Assembly: GCA_037013495.1 (NCBI GenBank)
Contig: CM072802.1
Location: forward strand, 45,980,501 to 46,044,500
Length of the DNA stretch: 64,000 nucleotides
Direction: 5' to 3'
Origin: Hippophae tibetana
Lineage: Eukaryota > Streptophyta > Magnoliopsida > Rosales > Elaeagnaceae
The position numbers and the translations under genes are program-made. Shown here piece by piece: positions 22,086-32,892 of the stretch (position 1 is the first letter of the stretch; each line of letters starts with the position of its first letter). The notes below the pieces were generated by a model that was not told where the DNA came from, made no database searches, and worked only from the letters and a program-made list of their open reading frames with translations.

Positions 22086-23423
22086 ATGCGTGGTAGGAGA
22101 TCCTTAGGAAACCCCCTTACACCATATGTAAATAAATTTCATAAATTTAAACAAGTGTCAACAAAACTGGATTCTACCCATCAACCTGTTTTTGAGCCAA
22201 ACATAGAACCAAGTCTTAATCCTTTACTAGAACCAAAAGAAATGGAGGAAAACCAACATATTAGGGAAACCACAATGAAAGAGTTTGCAAGACCGGTAAT
22301 AGGCACGGCAACTGCCGCTATCCAGTTGGGGGAGGCTGCTCGGAATTACGACCTTAAAAATATTCATTTTTCTATGCTTCCTTCCTTTTATGGGTTACCT
22401 AATGAAGATTCTCTTTCCTTTATGAGAGATTTCTATGCTACGGTCCAAACATTCCCCCTCGGTATTCTAAACGAGGATCAACTTAGGATGAGATGTTTTC
22501 CCTACACTCTAAAGGATAAGGCCAAAGCTTGGTTGATGTCACTTCCCCCAGGTTCTCTGATGACATGGGGTAACATTTACAATAAATTCATGGGAAAATT
22601 CTATTCCCATCAAAAAACATCAGAGTTGAGAGGAAAGATTGCTACTTTCTCTCAGATGGATGGAGAACCATTCCATGAAGCTTGGGATAGGTTCAAGATG
22701 TTTCTCACTCAGTGTCCCCATCATAGCTTTCCCCTGCAGTTGCAGAACCAATTCTTTTACGATGGACTTACACAACAATGTCAGTTCATTGTCGACAACG
22801 CTGCAGGAGGAGCAATAGGAGAAAAAACTGCCTCAGAGACGTATAACCTCTTTGAGATGTTGGGTGCTAATTCCCAACAGAAAAGCTCCCGAGTGAGAAA
22901 AGCTGGAGTTCATGAAATCGACTCCAGTAATGAAGTTCAACAACAACTTGTTCAACTGACTAAGCAAGTTGCCCTTCTCGCTACACAAACCAACACCAAT
23001 AATGATCAATATGGTTTGTATAGCAACATGGGACATGGTACTGAAGCCTGTCCATATCAAGGAGAAACAACTGGACCTGAACAGGTCAATGTGTTGGGAG
23101 CATATCAACAGAGACCAAGGTTTGATCCCAATTCAAATACCTATAATCCTGGGTGGAGAAGTCATCCAAATTTCTCTTGGAGGCAAAACAACCCTCCTTT
23201 CACTCAAAGCTCAAACCAGGCAGGCCAGCAATTCCACCCACCTATTCCAAGAAGCATTCCCAATAAACCAACCTTGGAGGATAACTTGAATTCTTTTATT
23301 CAAGTCTGTAGGGATAACCAATCTAAAACCAATCAACGGTTGGACTCTGTGGAAGCTTCTATCAAAAAGGTGGAAGTTCAAGTTGAACAGTTAGTTGAAC
23401 ATTTGCAAAAAGGCAAAGACTAA
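22086..23423 (+). CDS. gag: Gag1: free-standing Gag protein with defective zinc knuckle
   Basis: A 445-residue nucleocapsid-type structural protein. After a basic N-terminus (RGRRSLG…) and a linker comes the retrotransposon gag core (about residues 75-255), with [35 protein letters not shown] and [11 protein letters not shown]. The zinc-knuckle position reads Y309-x2-Y312-x4-H317-x4-C322: the first two cysteines are both tyrosine (codons TAT at 23010 and 23019), so it cannot bind zinc as usual. A coiled-coil-like C-terminus (about 397-440) ends in a TAA stop. The core is about 70% identical by eye to the gag in the next ORF, so this is a duplicated gag. ATG 22086 is the first in frame after a TAG (22080-22082), but its context is weak (T at -3, C at +4). 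Gag1 could assemble particles with Gag2, or act as a modifier; unknown. Confidence 0.92.
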   Translation: MRGRRSLGNPLTPYVNKFHKFKQVSTKLDSTHQPVFEPNIEPSLNPLLEPKEMEENQHIRETTMKEFARPVIGTATAAIQLGEAARNYDLKNIHFSMLPSFYGLPNEDSLSFMRDFYATVQTFPLGILNEDQLRMRCFPYTLKDKAKAWLMSLPPGSLMTWGNIYNKFMGKFYSHQKTSELRGKIATFSQMDGEPFHEAWDRFKMFLTQCPHHSFPLQLQNQFFYDGLTQQCQFIVDNAAGGAIGEKTASETYNLFEMLGANSQQKSSRVRKAGVHEIDSSNEVQQQLVQLTKQVALLATQTNTNNDQYGLYSNMGHGTEACPYQGETTGPEQVNVLGAYQQRPRFDPNSNTYNPGWRSHPNFSWRQNNPPFTQSSNQAGQQFHPPIPRSIPNKPTLEDNLNSFIQVCRDNQSKTNQRLDSVEASIKKVEVQVEQLVEHLQKGKD

Positions 23424-23778
23424 TTTGATACTTAAATGAATTCAATGAAGAGGAGACATTGAGTTTTTCATTCTACAATCTCCAAGCAACGTCTTACTAG
23501 AAGACGATAAATTTTAGTCCTGTATGGGAGGTCACCCATTATTGTATTTTCCTTTGTTTTAGTTTGCGTGTAATAAAAATTCAGATGAAATAAAATTCGT
23601 TTGTTTCAAAAAATTCTGTCCATTCACTTAAATTTAAAAAAAAAAAAAAAAAAAATTAGGTTCCTTGCACTTTTTGCTTTTACGTTTTATCAAGTTATAA
23701 ATATTTCTTAGAGATATCTACTAAAAGCAAAATGTTGATACACAATAGGAGGAGGATCATTTTCAACTACAAACAACC
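23424..23778 (+). other. gag1-gag2 intergenic spacer
   Basis: A 355-nt gap with stops in all frames separates Gag1 (frame 0) from Gag2-Pol (frame +1), so simple readthrough or one frameshift cannot join them. It holds the double hairpin, possible 3' splice-site-like sequences (TTTGTTTTAG; ATATTTCTTAG near 23702-23712) and a long A-run. Gag2 must be reached by splicing, internal entry, reinitiation or a separate RNA; the sequence does not decide. Confidence 0.7.
23490..23539 (+). other. Double hairpin after gag1 stop
   Basis: Hairpin 1 is CGTCTT (23490-23495), loop ACTAG, AAGACG (23501-23506). Hairpin 2 is ATGGG (23524-23528), loop AGGTCA, CCCAT (23535-23539). It starts 66 nt after the stop codon. 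The same pair follows the pol stop. The gag1-gag2 spacer also holds a pyrimidine-rich CCTTTGTTTTAG (near 23552-23564) and an A-run (23638-23656). Confidence 0.8.
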
Positions 23779-26700
23779 ATGGGAGATGCTGAAGATAGGC
23801 GGAAAAAGATGAAAGAATATACAATGCCAATCATTGGCAATGTAACTTCCGGTATCCAATTACAAGAGGCTGCAAGGAATTATGAATTGAAAAAGATTCA
23901 TTATTCTTTGTTGCCTTCCTTTTACGGTATCCCTAATGAAGACCCTTTAAATTTCATTCGAGAATTCTATGCTATTGTCCAAACCTTTCCACTACATGAA
24001 ATTAATGAAGATCAACTTAGGATGAGGTGTTTTCCTTACACTCTCAAAGATAAAGCTTGGTCATGGTTCATTACTCTACAGTCAGGTTCTCTTAAAACTT
24101 GGGAGGCAGTCTATGAAATTTTCATGGGTAGGTTCTATTCCCATCAAAAGACTGTTGATCTAAGAACAAAGATAGCAACATTTTCTCAAATGAATGAAGA
24201 GCCCTTTCATGAAGCTTGGGAACGATTCAAACTCCTTTTCATGCAATGTCAAAATCATAGCTTTCCCTTACAGCTACAGAACCAATTCTTTTATGATGGA
24301 TTGACACTACAGAGTCAATACATGGTTGATAATGCTGCTGGAGGTGCTGTAGGAGAAAAGACCGCAGAGGAAACCTATAATCTTTATGAGCTGTTGGGTT
24401 CTAATTCCCAACAAAGAGGTGGTAGGAGGAAAGCAAAGGTCAATGAAGTCGGCTCTGATAATGAGATAACCTTGCAACTTGCTGAATTGACTAAACAAGT
24501 GAAATTCCTCACTTCCCACCAAATTTCAAATCAAGAGGTATGTGAAGTGTGTTGTTCAATTGGGCATGGTACTTATAATTGTTCAAATACTTGTGATTCT
24601 AGTGTCGATGCCATAGAGGAAGTCCAATCTTTTCAAAGGTATCATCCAAACACCTATAATCACCCAGCCTACACCCAATATCCAACACTAAGGTCGGATA
24701 ACAACCACCCTTACCCACCAAGCCAATCTTTTAAACCAACCTTAGAAGATAGCTTGAATGCTTTTATTCAAGTTAGTCGTAACAACCAATTGATGACTAA
24801 TCAAAGGTTGAACACCATGGAGGCTTCGGTTAAAAGGATTGAATCTAAAGTTGGGCAACTGGCTGAACAAATGCAAAAGAAAGAACCAGGAAAGTTGCCC
24901 AGTCAACCAGAACAAGCAAAGGATGTTAGAACCCTTCGAAGTGGTAAGGTAGTCAATACCAGTTTACCTGAAATCTCTAACAATCTACCTTGTAGTTCAG
25001 GTAACAAAGAAGGCGATACTCTAATCTTGCAAAAAGGAGAAACAAGTGTTAAACTTAACAAGCCTTCTGAAAAACTCATTGGGGGGTCATCTGACACCCC
25101 CAAAATTCAAAAGACAACAGAACCACACCAGATACAAGTACCTTTTCCCCACCGGTTGAAAGAATCCAAACAAGATAAGCAATTCACTGATCTTTTTAAT
25201 ATGCTCTCTAAAGTAAATATCAATTTACCATTATTAGAAGTGATCATGAATGTGCCCTCATATGCCAAATTTTTCAAAGAGTTGAACACTAAGAAAAGGA
25301 GGTATGAACTGAATGAACGAGTAGTAGTATCAGAAATTTCTAGCGCTGTACTTCAGCACAAACTACCCCCTAAGTTGAAAGACCCTGGAAGTTTTATTAT
25401 AAACATAACTATGGGGGATAGGAAGGTTGCTAAAGCAATGCTTGATTTAGGTGCTAGTATAAATTTGATGCCCTACTCTATATTCTTACAACTCAATCTA
25501 GGGGATTTAAAACCCACAACTATGTCCCTTCAACTTGCAGATAGATCTCTTAAATATCCAGAGGGAATAGTTGAGGATGTTTTGGTACAGGTAGACAAAC
25601 TGATAATACCTGTTGACTTTGTGGTTCTGGATATGCAAGAAAATCCAGCATTGGACAGAGAGCACACAATATTGCTTGGTAGACCATTTATGGCAACTAC
25701 TAAAACTATTATTGATGTCCAAGATGGAAATTTGACAATGACAGTCTTAGGAGAGACTGTTCATTTTAAAGTTTTTGATTCTTCACCTTTCCCTTCTATT
25801 TCTGCCATTGATGAAATATTCGATGTTGATCCTTTGGATAATCTTGTCCAAAACACCTTTTTCCGAACCAGAATAGAGGACAAGCTTGAAACCGTTCTTA
25901 CACTTGAAAAGGTTGAAGAAGATTTAGATGAGGAAATAAAGGGGTACCTTGAACAACTAGACAATAATGAAGTGATGACAAAATCTAGTACACTTTTAAA
26001 TCTACCCAGTTCTTCATCTATTAAAGAGGCCAATCCACCTGAACTTGAACTCAAAGACTTACCTGAGCACTTAAAATATGTGTTTTTGGGAGAAGGGGAA
26101 ACTTATCCAGTGATAATTTCTTCAACCTTGACCAAACCACAAGAAAAGGAACTCATCAAAGTGCTTAAACAGTTTAAGAAATCTATAGGTTGGAGTATAG
26201 GGGATATAAGAGGCATTAGTCCAACAATGTGTATGCACAAGATCAACTTGGAGGACGGTGCTAAACCTGTACGAGAGGCCCAAAGAAGACTAAACCCAAA
26301 CATGCAAGAGGTAGTTAAGAAGGAAATTCTTAAATTATTAGAAGAAGGGATTATCTACCCTATTGCAGATAGTAAGTGGGTTAGTCCAGTGCATGTGGTA
26401 CCAAAGAAATCTGGGATAACAGTTGTTAAGAATGACAAAAGTGAATTAGTGCCCACTAGAATAATCACTGGATGGAGAATGTGTATAGATTTTAGGAAAC
26501 TAAATTTATATACGAAAAAGGATCACTTTCCTCTTCCATTCATTGATCAAATGTTGGAAAGATTAGCTGGGCACGAATTTTACTGTTTTTTGGATGGACT
26601 GTCTGGATATTATCAAGTACCCATAGCACCAGAAGATCAGGAAAAGACCACATTTACATGTCCTTTTGGGACATTTGCTTTTCGCAGAATGCCATTTGGG

Positions 26701-28950
26701 TTATGCAATGCCCCTGCCACGTTCCAGAGATGCATGATATCCATTTTCTCGGACATGGTGGAAAAATTCATTGAGATTTTCATGGACGATTTCTCTGTCT
26801 TTGGGAACTCATTTGATGATTGCTTACATAAATTGACTTTGGTTTTAGAAAGATGCATTGAATGCAATCTAACCCTTAGTTGGGAGAAAAGTCATTTTAT
26901 GGTTCAACAAGGGATAGTTTTAGGACATATAATTTCAAACAAGGGTATTGAAGTTGATAAGGCAAAAGTTGAATTGATATCCAAACTACCTCCCCCTACA
27001 TCTGTGAAGGGGATAAGAAGCTTCTTGGGACATGCAGGATTCTACAGACGATTTATTAAAGATTTCTCTAAAATAAGTCGTCCATTATGTAACTTGCTAT
27101 CCAAAGATGCTGATTTTGATTTCAACAATGACTGCCTTACTTCCTTTAATACCTTGAAAGATAAACTCACATCTACCCCTGTTATAATGGCACCAAACTG
27201 GTCTTTACCCTTTGAAATAATGTGTGACGCTTCTGATTATGCAATAGGAGCAGTCCTGGGACAAAGAGTGGATAAGCGTTTACATGTCATCTACTATGCT
27301 AGCAAAACACTCAATGATGCCCAGATGAATTACACCACCACTGAAAAGGAATTCTTGGCTATAGTATTCTCTTTAGACAAATTTCGGTCTTATTTAGTAG
27401 GATCTAAAGTGATTGTGCATTCTGATCATGCTGCTTTAAGATACCTATTAAGTAAACCAAATGCCAAGCCAAGATTAATCAGGTGGGTCTTACTCTTACA
27501 AGAATTTGACCTAGAAATCAAGGATAAGAAAGGCAGTGAAAACTTAGTAGCTGACCATTTGTCTAGGTTGATTTCTGACTTTAATTCTCTTAAAGATGAG
27601 AGTAATGACGATATAGTTGAAACCTTTCCTGATGAACAGTTATTTTTCATAGGTCCGAACCCATGGTACGCTGATATTGTAAACTATCTTGCCACTGGTG
27701 TTTTGCGACCTAACACTTCATATCAGGAGAAGAAAAGGTTTTTTAAAACTATTAAGGACTATTTCTGGGATGACCCTTATTTATACAAGATTGGTCAAGA
27801 TCAAGTCATCCGGAGATGTGTACCTGAAGAAGAACATAAGAGCATTCTGACTTTTTGTCATGAACTTCATTGTGGGGGTCATTTTGGAGGAGAAAAGACA
27901 GCCCGTAAGATATTACAGTCTGGATTCTTTTGGCCCACTCTTTTTAAAGATGCTCATATGTTTTGTGCACAATGTGATAGATGTCAAAGAACAGGAAACA
28001 TAAGCAAAAGAGATGAAATGCCTTTGACATCTAATTTAGTTGTTGAACTCTTTGATGTATGGGGGATTGACTTTATGGGTCCTTTTCCCCCATCTAATGG
28101 TTTTCAATACATTTTGGTTGCTGTGGATTATGTGTCCAAGTGGGTAGAAGCTATACCCACCAAAACCAATGATGCTAATGTTGTTGTGAAATTCTTGAAA
28201 GATTTCATATTCAGTAGGTTCGGAACGCCTAGAGCTATAATAAGTGATGGAGGTAGCCATTTTTGTAACAAACTCTTTGATGGAGTACTAAACAAGTACA
28301 ACATCACACATAAGGTAGCTACTCCATATCATCCTCAAACTTCCGGTTTAGTGGAAGTAAGTAATAGGCAAATTAAGGGAATACTGGAACGCACTGTGCG
28401 TCCTTCAAGGAAGGATTGGGCATTTAAGTTAAATGATGCCTTATGGGCATACCGCACCGCTTACAAAACACCTATTGGGATGAGCCCTTACCGGTTAATC
28501 TTTGGGAAAGCGTGCCACCTTCCAGTTGAACTTGAACACAAGGCTTATTGGGCAATTAAAGAGCTAAACATGGATTTAGATAAAGCAGGTGAAAAACGAG
28601 TACTCCAGCTTCATGAGTTGGAAGAAATTAGGAATGAAGCCTATGAGAATGCCAAATTATACAAGGAGCGTACTAAGCGCTATCATGACAAGAGGCTAGT
28701 TCCTAAAACTTTTCACCCTGGAATGAAAGTTCTTTTATTTAACTCTCGTTTGAGATTGTTTCCAGGAAAGCTAAGATCAAGATGGGATGGACCATTCAAA
28801 ATAGTTCAGGTATCTGAACATGGAGTGGTAGAACTATTGGACTCCAAGACACAAAAAACGTTCAAAGTTAATGGCCATCGTGTCAAGCCTTATGTGGAAG
28901 AACCGAACAACATTGCTGAAATGGATTGCATTTGGCTGAGTAACCCTTAG
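23779..28950 (+). CDS. gag-pol: Gag2-Pol polyprotein (gag, protease, RT, RNase H, integrase)
   Basis: A 1723-residue polyprotein in one frame. Gag core about 30-205; intact zinc knuckle C255-x2-C258-x4-H263-x4-C268; coiled-coil-like segment 320-370; basic linker; aspartic protease with [10 protein letters not shown] (Asp556) and LLGRPFM (about 632-638); reverse transcriptase about 830-1060 with FMDD at 1001-1004; RNase H with Asp1150, Glu1189 and Asp1216; integrase with HHCC zinc finger (H1364, H1368, C1396, C1399) and catalytic Asp1431, Asp1490, Glu1526 (35 residues between the last two). The tail to 1723 has a GPFKIVQV segment and no chromodomain. All key catalytic residues are present, so the enzyme set looks functional. 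ATG 23779 has a strong context (A at -3, G at +4) and begins exactly where the older relic's gag homology begins. Gag and Pol are in one frame without a stop, so their ratio may be set by free Gag1. Confidence 0.95.
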   Translation: MGDAEDRRKKMKEYTMPIIGNVTSGIQLQEAARNYELKKIHYSLLPSFYGIPNEDPLNFIREFYAIVQTFPLHEINEDQLRMRCFPYTLKDKAWSWFITLQSGSLKTWEAVYEIFMGRFYSHQKTVDLRTKIATFSQMNEEPFHEAWERFKLLFMQCQNHSFPLQLQNQFFYDGLTLQSQYMVDNAAGGAVGEKTAEETYNLYELLGSNSQQRGGRRKAKVNEVGSDNEITLQLAELTKQVKFLTSHQISNQEVCEVCCSIGHGTYNCSNTCDSSVDAIEEVQSFQRYHPNTYNHPAYTQYPTLRSDNNHPYPPSQSFKPTLEDSLNAFIQVSRNNQLMTNQRLNTMEASVKRIESKVGQLAEQMQKKEPGKLPSQPEQAKDVRTLRSGKVVNTSLPEISNNLPCSSGNKEGDTLILQKGETSVKLNKPSEKLIGGSSDTPKIQKTTEPHQIQVPFPHRLKESKQDKQFTDLFNMLSKVNINLPLLEVIMNVPSYAKFFKELNTKKRRYELNERVVVSEISSAVLQHKLPPKLKDPGSFIINITMGDRKVAKAMLDLGASINLMPYSIFLQLNLGDLKPTTMSLQLADRSLKYPEGIVEDVLVQVDKLIIPVDFVVLDMQENPALDREHTILLGRPFMATTKTIIDVQDGNLTMTVLGETVHFKVFDSSPFPSISAIDEIFDVDPLDNLVQNTFFRTRIEDKLETVLTLEKVEEDLDEEIKGYLEQLDNNEVMTKSSTLLNLPSSSSIKEANPPELELKDLPEHLKYVFLGEGETYPVIISSTLTKPQEKELIKVLKQFKKSIGWSIGDIRGISPTMCMHKINLEDGAKPVREAQRRLNPNMQEVVKKEILKLLEEGIIYPIADSKWVSPVHVVPKKSGITVVKNDKSELVPTRIITGWRMCIDFRKLNLYTKKDHFPLPFIDQMLERLAGHEFYCFLDGLSGYYQVPIAPEDQEKTTFTCPFGTFAFRRMPFGLCNAPATFQRCMISIFSDMVEKFIEIFMDDFSVFGNSFDDCLHKLTLVLERCIECNLTLSWEKSHFMVQQGIVLGHIISNKGIEVDKAKVELISKLPPPTSVKGIRSFLGHAGFYRRFIKDFSKISRPLCNLLSKDADFDFNNDCLTSFNTLKDKLTSTPVIMAPNWSLPFEIMCDASDYAIGAVLGQRVDKRLHVIYYASKTLNDAQMNYTTTEKEFLAIVFSLDKFRSYLVGSKVIVHSDHAALRYLLSKPNAKPRLIRWVLLLQEFDLEIKDKKGSENLVADHLSRLISDFNSLKDESNDDIVETFPDEQLFFIGPNPWYADIVNYLATGVLRPNTSYQEKKRFFKTIKDYFWDDPYLYKIGQDQVIRRCVPEEEHKSILTFCHELHCGGHFGGEKTARKILQSGFFWPTLFKDAHMFCAQCDRCQRTGNISKRDEMPLTSNLVVELFDVWGIDFMGPFPPSNGFQYILVAVDYVSKWVEAIPTKTNDANVVVKFLKDFIFSRFGTPRAIISDGGSHFCNKLFDGVLNKYNITHKVATPYHPQTSGLVEVSNRQIKGILERTVRPSRKDWAFKLNDALWAYRTAYKTPIGMSPYRLIFGKACHLPVELEHKAYWAIKELNMDLDKAGEKRVLQLHELEEIRNEAYENAKLYKERTKRYHDKRLVPKTFHPGMKVLLFNSRLRLFPGKLRSRWDGPFKIVQVSEHGVVELLDSKTQKTFKVNGHRVKPYVEEPNNIAEMDCIWLSNP

Positions 28951-28962
28951 CACCAAAAAGAT

Positions 28963-29011
28963 ACGTCTTGCTAAGACGTTAAACTAAGCGCTGGATGGGA
29001 GGCAACCCATC
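28963..29011 (+). other. Double hairpin after pol stop
   Basis: Hairpin 1 is ACGTCTT (28963-28969), loop GCT, AAGACGT (28973-28979). Hairpin 2 is GATGGG (28994-28999) with CCCATC (29006-29011), loop AGGCAA. It starts 12 nt after the TAG stop. The counterpart after a truncated pol copy is at 51134-51181, and after gag at 23490-23539 and 16910-16956. Confidence 0.85.
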
Positions 29012-30818
29012 ATGTTAGGTAATTTTTTTATTGTTATTTGTTTTATTTACTTAATTTTATTGTTTATTTTAGTTTACTTGTATGTGAATAATTTTTAAAT
29101 TTGTTAAAACTAAAATATTTGTTGAGATGTTAGAAGTTCACAGCGATCTGTCTGTATACACTTTAATGATGAATATGATGGATGCACCTGCATTTCTTCA
29201 TTACTACTTACACATTCTCAAGAAATAGGTAATCTTTCTCCTCTTTTCTCTTTATCTTTAATTTGCAGTTGTTACATTGAGGACAATGTAAGTTCTAGGT
29301 TGGGGGTGGTGAAAAGTTACCATGCTATATATATAAAAATAAAAAAATAAAAAAATTCTCACAAAAATTTATCATTTCTTTAAATCAAATTTAAGTAAAT
29401 AGTTAAATCTTTGGTACTGTTAGATTAATTTTTGAAAACATATCATGAAATATTGTGTAATTATTTTTGATAATTAGTTAGTTTTTGTCATAACTAGTAT
29501 TTCTTGATAAAATGTGGAAATTAGATTAAACCCAAAATCGGTATTTATGAATTTTGTTTTAGTGGAGACTACCCTTGTGAGATATAATTTGAGCCTAATT
29601 TCTTTTATTCAGAGTGAAATATATATTTTTTCTACTCCAAACACATTTCTTATTTATTCAAAAAGTTTAGATGATCTCTATAGGTATTAGCATTGAATGT
29701 ATGAATTTTTTTCATCTTAATAGAGTATCATATATTTTTTATTATTATTTTTTGTTTAGATTAAACGATTTGAGTAGAAATTGATAGTATATGCTTATAT
29801 CTCATTCATGCATGACTCCTACAAAAACAAAAAGACATATCTGGGGTTACCTAAACCGAGATCAAACAGAAAAGACACAAAATTAACCACTCACCAAAAT
29901 CCAAAAAAATGTACAATCTGTACATGGGTTGACTCTCTAAAAAAATACATATATTGAAAAATATCTACAGAAAAAAAAAATAAAAAAAAATAGAGAGATA
30001 AAAAATAGTATCATCTACATACTATGACCCACATTGCCTACAAAGTTGTGAGTAAAGGCTAATTACAAAAGAAAGATATAGGAAGTAATTCCCTAAAAAG
30101 TCATTGCAATTTCTTCATTTGTAAAAGCATATATCTTGAAATTCTTTCTTAATGAGTTTGATTTATGCATGAAAATAATTTTTGTATATGATATCTTTAT
30201 AATTTATACATTCGATTCCTTTCATGAGATCAATGTTAAAATAACACTTTGAGCCTTTATTCTTTATACATATGCGAACATATTAGTTCATTTCTATACA
30301 TCAACTCTTTCGCATATAAATTAGTATGAGTGTTTGAACCCATAGGATTCAGTGCTTTGAGAGTATTGACTTGTGAGGAATAGAGTCGAAGCGAATACTG
30401 ATTCATGACACTGAAATTGGGTAAAATTAAATTGATACATTTTTGAAATGAAATATGAAAATGATTTTCGACTAATTATTATAATAAAATCATGATTGTT
30501 TAAAGAGATTAAAATAACTTATGCTTGAGATTTCAATTATGATCTTAAAAGAGATTAAAAAGTATGAGATATTTTTGTGATATGTTGTTTTCTTTTTAAA
30601 ATAATTTTTGATTGTGTTGTAATTTTAATTTTTGTTTTGATTGTTTTTCTTTTTACATTTAGTTCAATGTTTGTGGGTATCATTACTGAAAACCCTCACG
30701 AGACTCAAACTCGTCCACTAGGGCAACCTAGGGGTTTAACGGCTTGTTGCATAGGCTAAATGCAACCGTTTCAATCCACGAAAGTGATTTAGGATAGTTT
30801 AATTTTTAGCTTTTATCG
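29012..30818 (+). other. 3' non-coding region without env
   Basis: No ORF of note lies between pol and the polypurine tract; only a 60-codon frame (30577-30759) with no family features. Athila elements often carry an env-like gene here; this one does not. An internal GGTTGGGGGTGGTG tract (29298-29311) preceded by TTGAGGACAATGTAAG looks like a second polypurine tract. Diverged copies of this region are at 45535-47244, 49048-50558 and 51122-52676. Confidence 0.8.
29298..29311 (+). promoter_or_regulatory. Internal polypurine-like tract
   Basis: GGTTGGGGGTGGTG, 1.55 kb upstream of the 3' LTR. Resembles the real tract (30849-30860) and could act as a central priming site; that is inference. It is mutated in the 51122-52676 copy (CTAGGGGTGG). 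Confidence 0.45.
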
Positions 30819-30819
30819 C

Positions 30820-30860
30820 TTCTCTTGCTAAGAGACTAGCAAGAAGCTGGTTGGGGGTTG
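30820..30860 (+). promoter_or_regulatory. Hairpin plus polypurine tract at 3' LTR
   Basis: The hairpin has CTTGCTA (30824-30830) against TAGCAAG (30837-30843), with an outer CTT/AAG extension across a two-base bulge. It is directly followed by GGTTGGGGGTTG (30849-30860), which abuts the LTR. Copies at 45523-45566 and 49036-49080 keep both; a different family at 1325-1361 keeps the shape with another stem sequence. Confidence 0.8.
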
Positions 30861-32892
30861 TGATGAGTGCTCAAAAAGCACTAAAATAACCATGATTTTA
30901 TGTACCTTAATTGATTAAAAATACATATATTTATATGTTTTATCATATATTTATATAAATTTGTCTTTTTCGGAATCACGGGTATTTTTATTGTTTTTCA
31001 GGTATTTTGGCTTAAAAACGCAATGTAAAGACTCAAAGAGGAATATTTGAAGCAATACATCACAAATATATCAACAAATAAGTGAGAAAAGGTCAACAAA
31101 CATGGAAAAATCGGACGAAATGGGTCGAAAAGGTCAAAAATGTCAAAAAGACGGAAATTGCGCGCCGCAGCCCAGCCGTGCGCGCAGCCCAGCGCCCCAT
31201 TCCGCGCGCGCTGGCATGCCAAGCTGCGCGCAGCGCAGCGCGCTGGCACTGTTCACGCGCGCCGAGCTGCGCGCAGCGACAGCCCCAGCGCGCGCACGCA
31301 GCGCCCCAGCAGCCCCCCTCCGCGCGCCCAACGTGTTTTCGCCCCATTTTTCACGTGCAGCCGCCCTGTGACGTCATGCTGACGTCATTGATGACATCAG
31401 CAATTCCAATACGCATTTTTACATTTTTTAATATTTTTTTAACATTTTTTTACTCATTTTTTCTCTCCATCCTCACCTATAAATACCCCCCTTCCCTTCA
31501 CTTCAAATCACACCTTCAAAACTCACTTCTCTCTTCTTTCTTTCTCTCATTTCTTAGTTTTTAGTTTCTCTTAGTTTCTTTCTTAGTTTCTAAGCTTTTC
31601 TTAGTTTTTCTCTTAGTTTTTAGTTCAATTCTCTTAGGTTTAGAGTTCTTCTCTTTTTGAGAGGAACTTGTAATGTTTTTGTAATAATTTAGATTTTTGA
31701 TTCAATATATGGAAGTGCAAATTCCGCTCGGAGGTTTTCTAGCAACGGGAATAGCGTCGAAGTTCTGTAAGGATTTTATTTTCTTTACAGTTATTTTTAT
31801 GCTTTATTCTTACATGTTATATTCAACTTGTCTGTGGTTAAATTTAACTATGCTAGATGTTTAGTAAAAATAATGTAATAACGACGTTGTTATGCTTGCG
31901 AAATATTAAATAGGTAAAAATCTTTAAAATGAATTGATTTTGTTTTTATTCAAGATTTTATATTAAGAATGTTAGAGAGAAATATATTATTTTTCATTAC
32001 AAACTTAAACCCGAAAATTAGATTTTAAGGTTTAGTTATCCGGTCTAATTTAGAGTAGTGCTCTTTTATTTGTTGGTACAATCGCCCGGTAGCTAGAGTG
32101 AAACTCTATTTCGAAAGTTTTTATAAGAATTATTATGTGAAAATATATTGACAACATGTTTTCAATAGTGGTTTTAAAACTTGAAAGTTAGTACTCGGAT
32201 AATTAAATTCTTAGGTTTAATTTGGACACCTTGAATAAAGTTTAAACTGTCTAACCCCACCAAAGGTGGCATTTAAATGGTTCATTTTCAATCTCTTAGA
32301 AAAAGGAATTAATTTAATTAAGCATATTAGTTATCAACCCCACCCATAGGTGTTAATTGATTTGTTTAGTTAACAAAGAATATCTAACCCCACCAAAGGT
32401 GGTATTTATATAAAAAAGAGAGAATCAATAAAATATCAATTTATATATTTAATAACCTAGTTAATATGAGCAAGCATAATTAATTTAGTTATTATATCCA
32501 TAAATACTCCGCTAATATAAATGATAAAAATTTGCATGAATATTTATTGAATCCGTATATATGTTTATTTTTAGATAATTATTTATTGAATTTGTATCTA
32601 TGTTTATTTTTATGTTATTAGACTATATTTAATTAATCTGTATATATATGTTTATTTTATATCATTAGATTAGGAACACAAAAACCAAACTATCGTGACA
32701 GGATGTTTAGGATTTAATTTCGTTTTTAAAAGTTTGAATAATAAATTAAAAACCACATACATTCCTTCCTTAGATCGACCTTGGGAGTATACTTATCATT
32801 TTCTACGAAATGATTCGTGCACTTGCGAGAGTTTTATAAATATTAAAACCAAAGTATTTGCGGGAATCGACGATGCCGGTTTTCGTTCATCA
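30861..32892 (+). repeat. 3' LTR (2032 bp)
   Basis: It matches the 5' LTR base for base over long stretches. Differences I see outside the GC box are single: CGCATT for CGCGTT after the TGACGTCA cluster, one C lost before TGTGACGTC, and CGACGATG for CGGCGATG near the end. The GC box (31158-31368) is rearranged. TATA box at 31478-31485. Ends …TTCATCA at 32892, followed by the GGTGT duplication. Confidence 0.95.

Noticed and set aside
24307-28260. Antisense frames within Gag2-Pol (e.g. 25761-26054, 26637-26867)
   Set aside because: They are shadows of the strongly conserved plus-strand ORF and have no family features.
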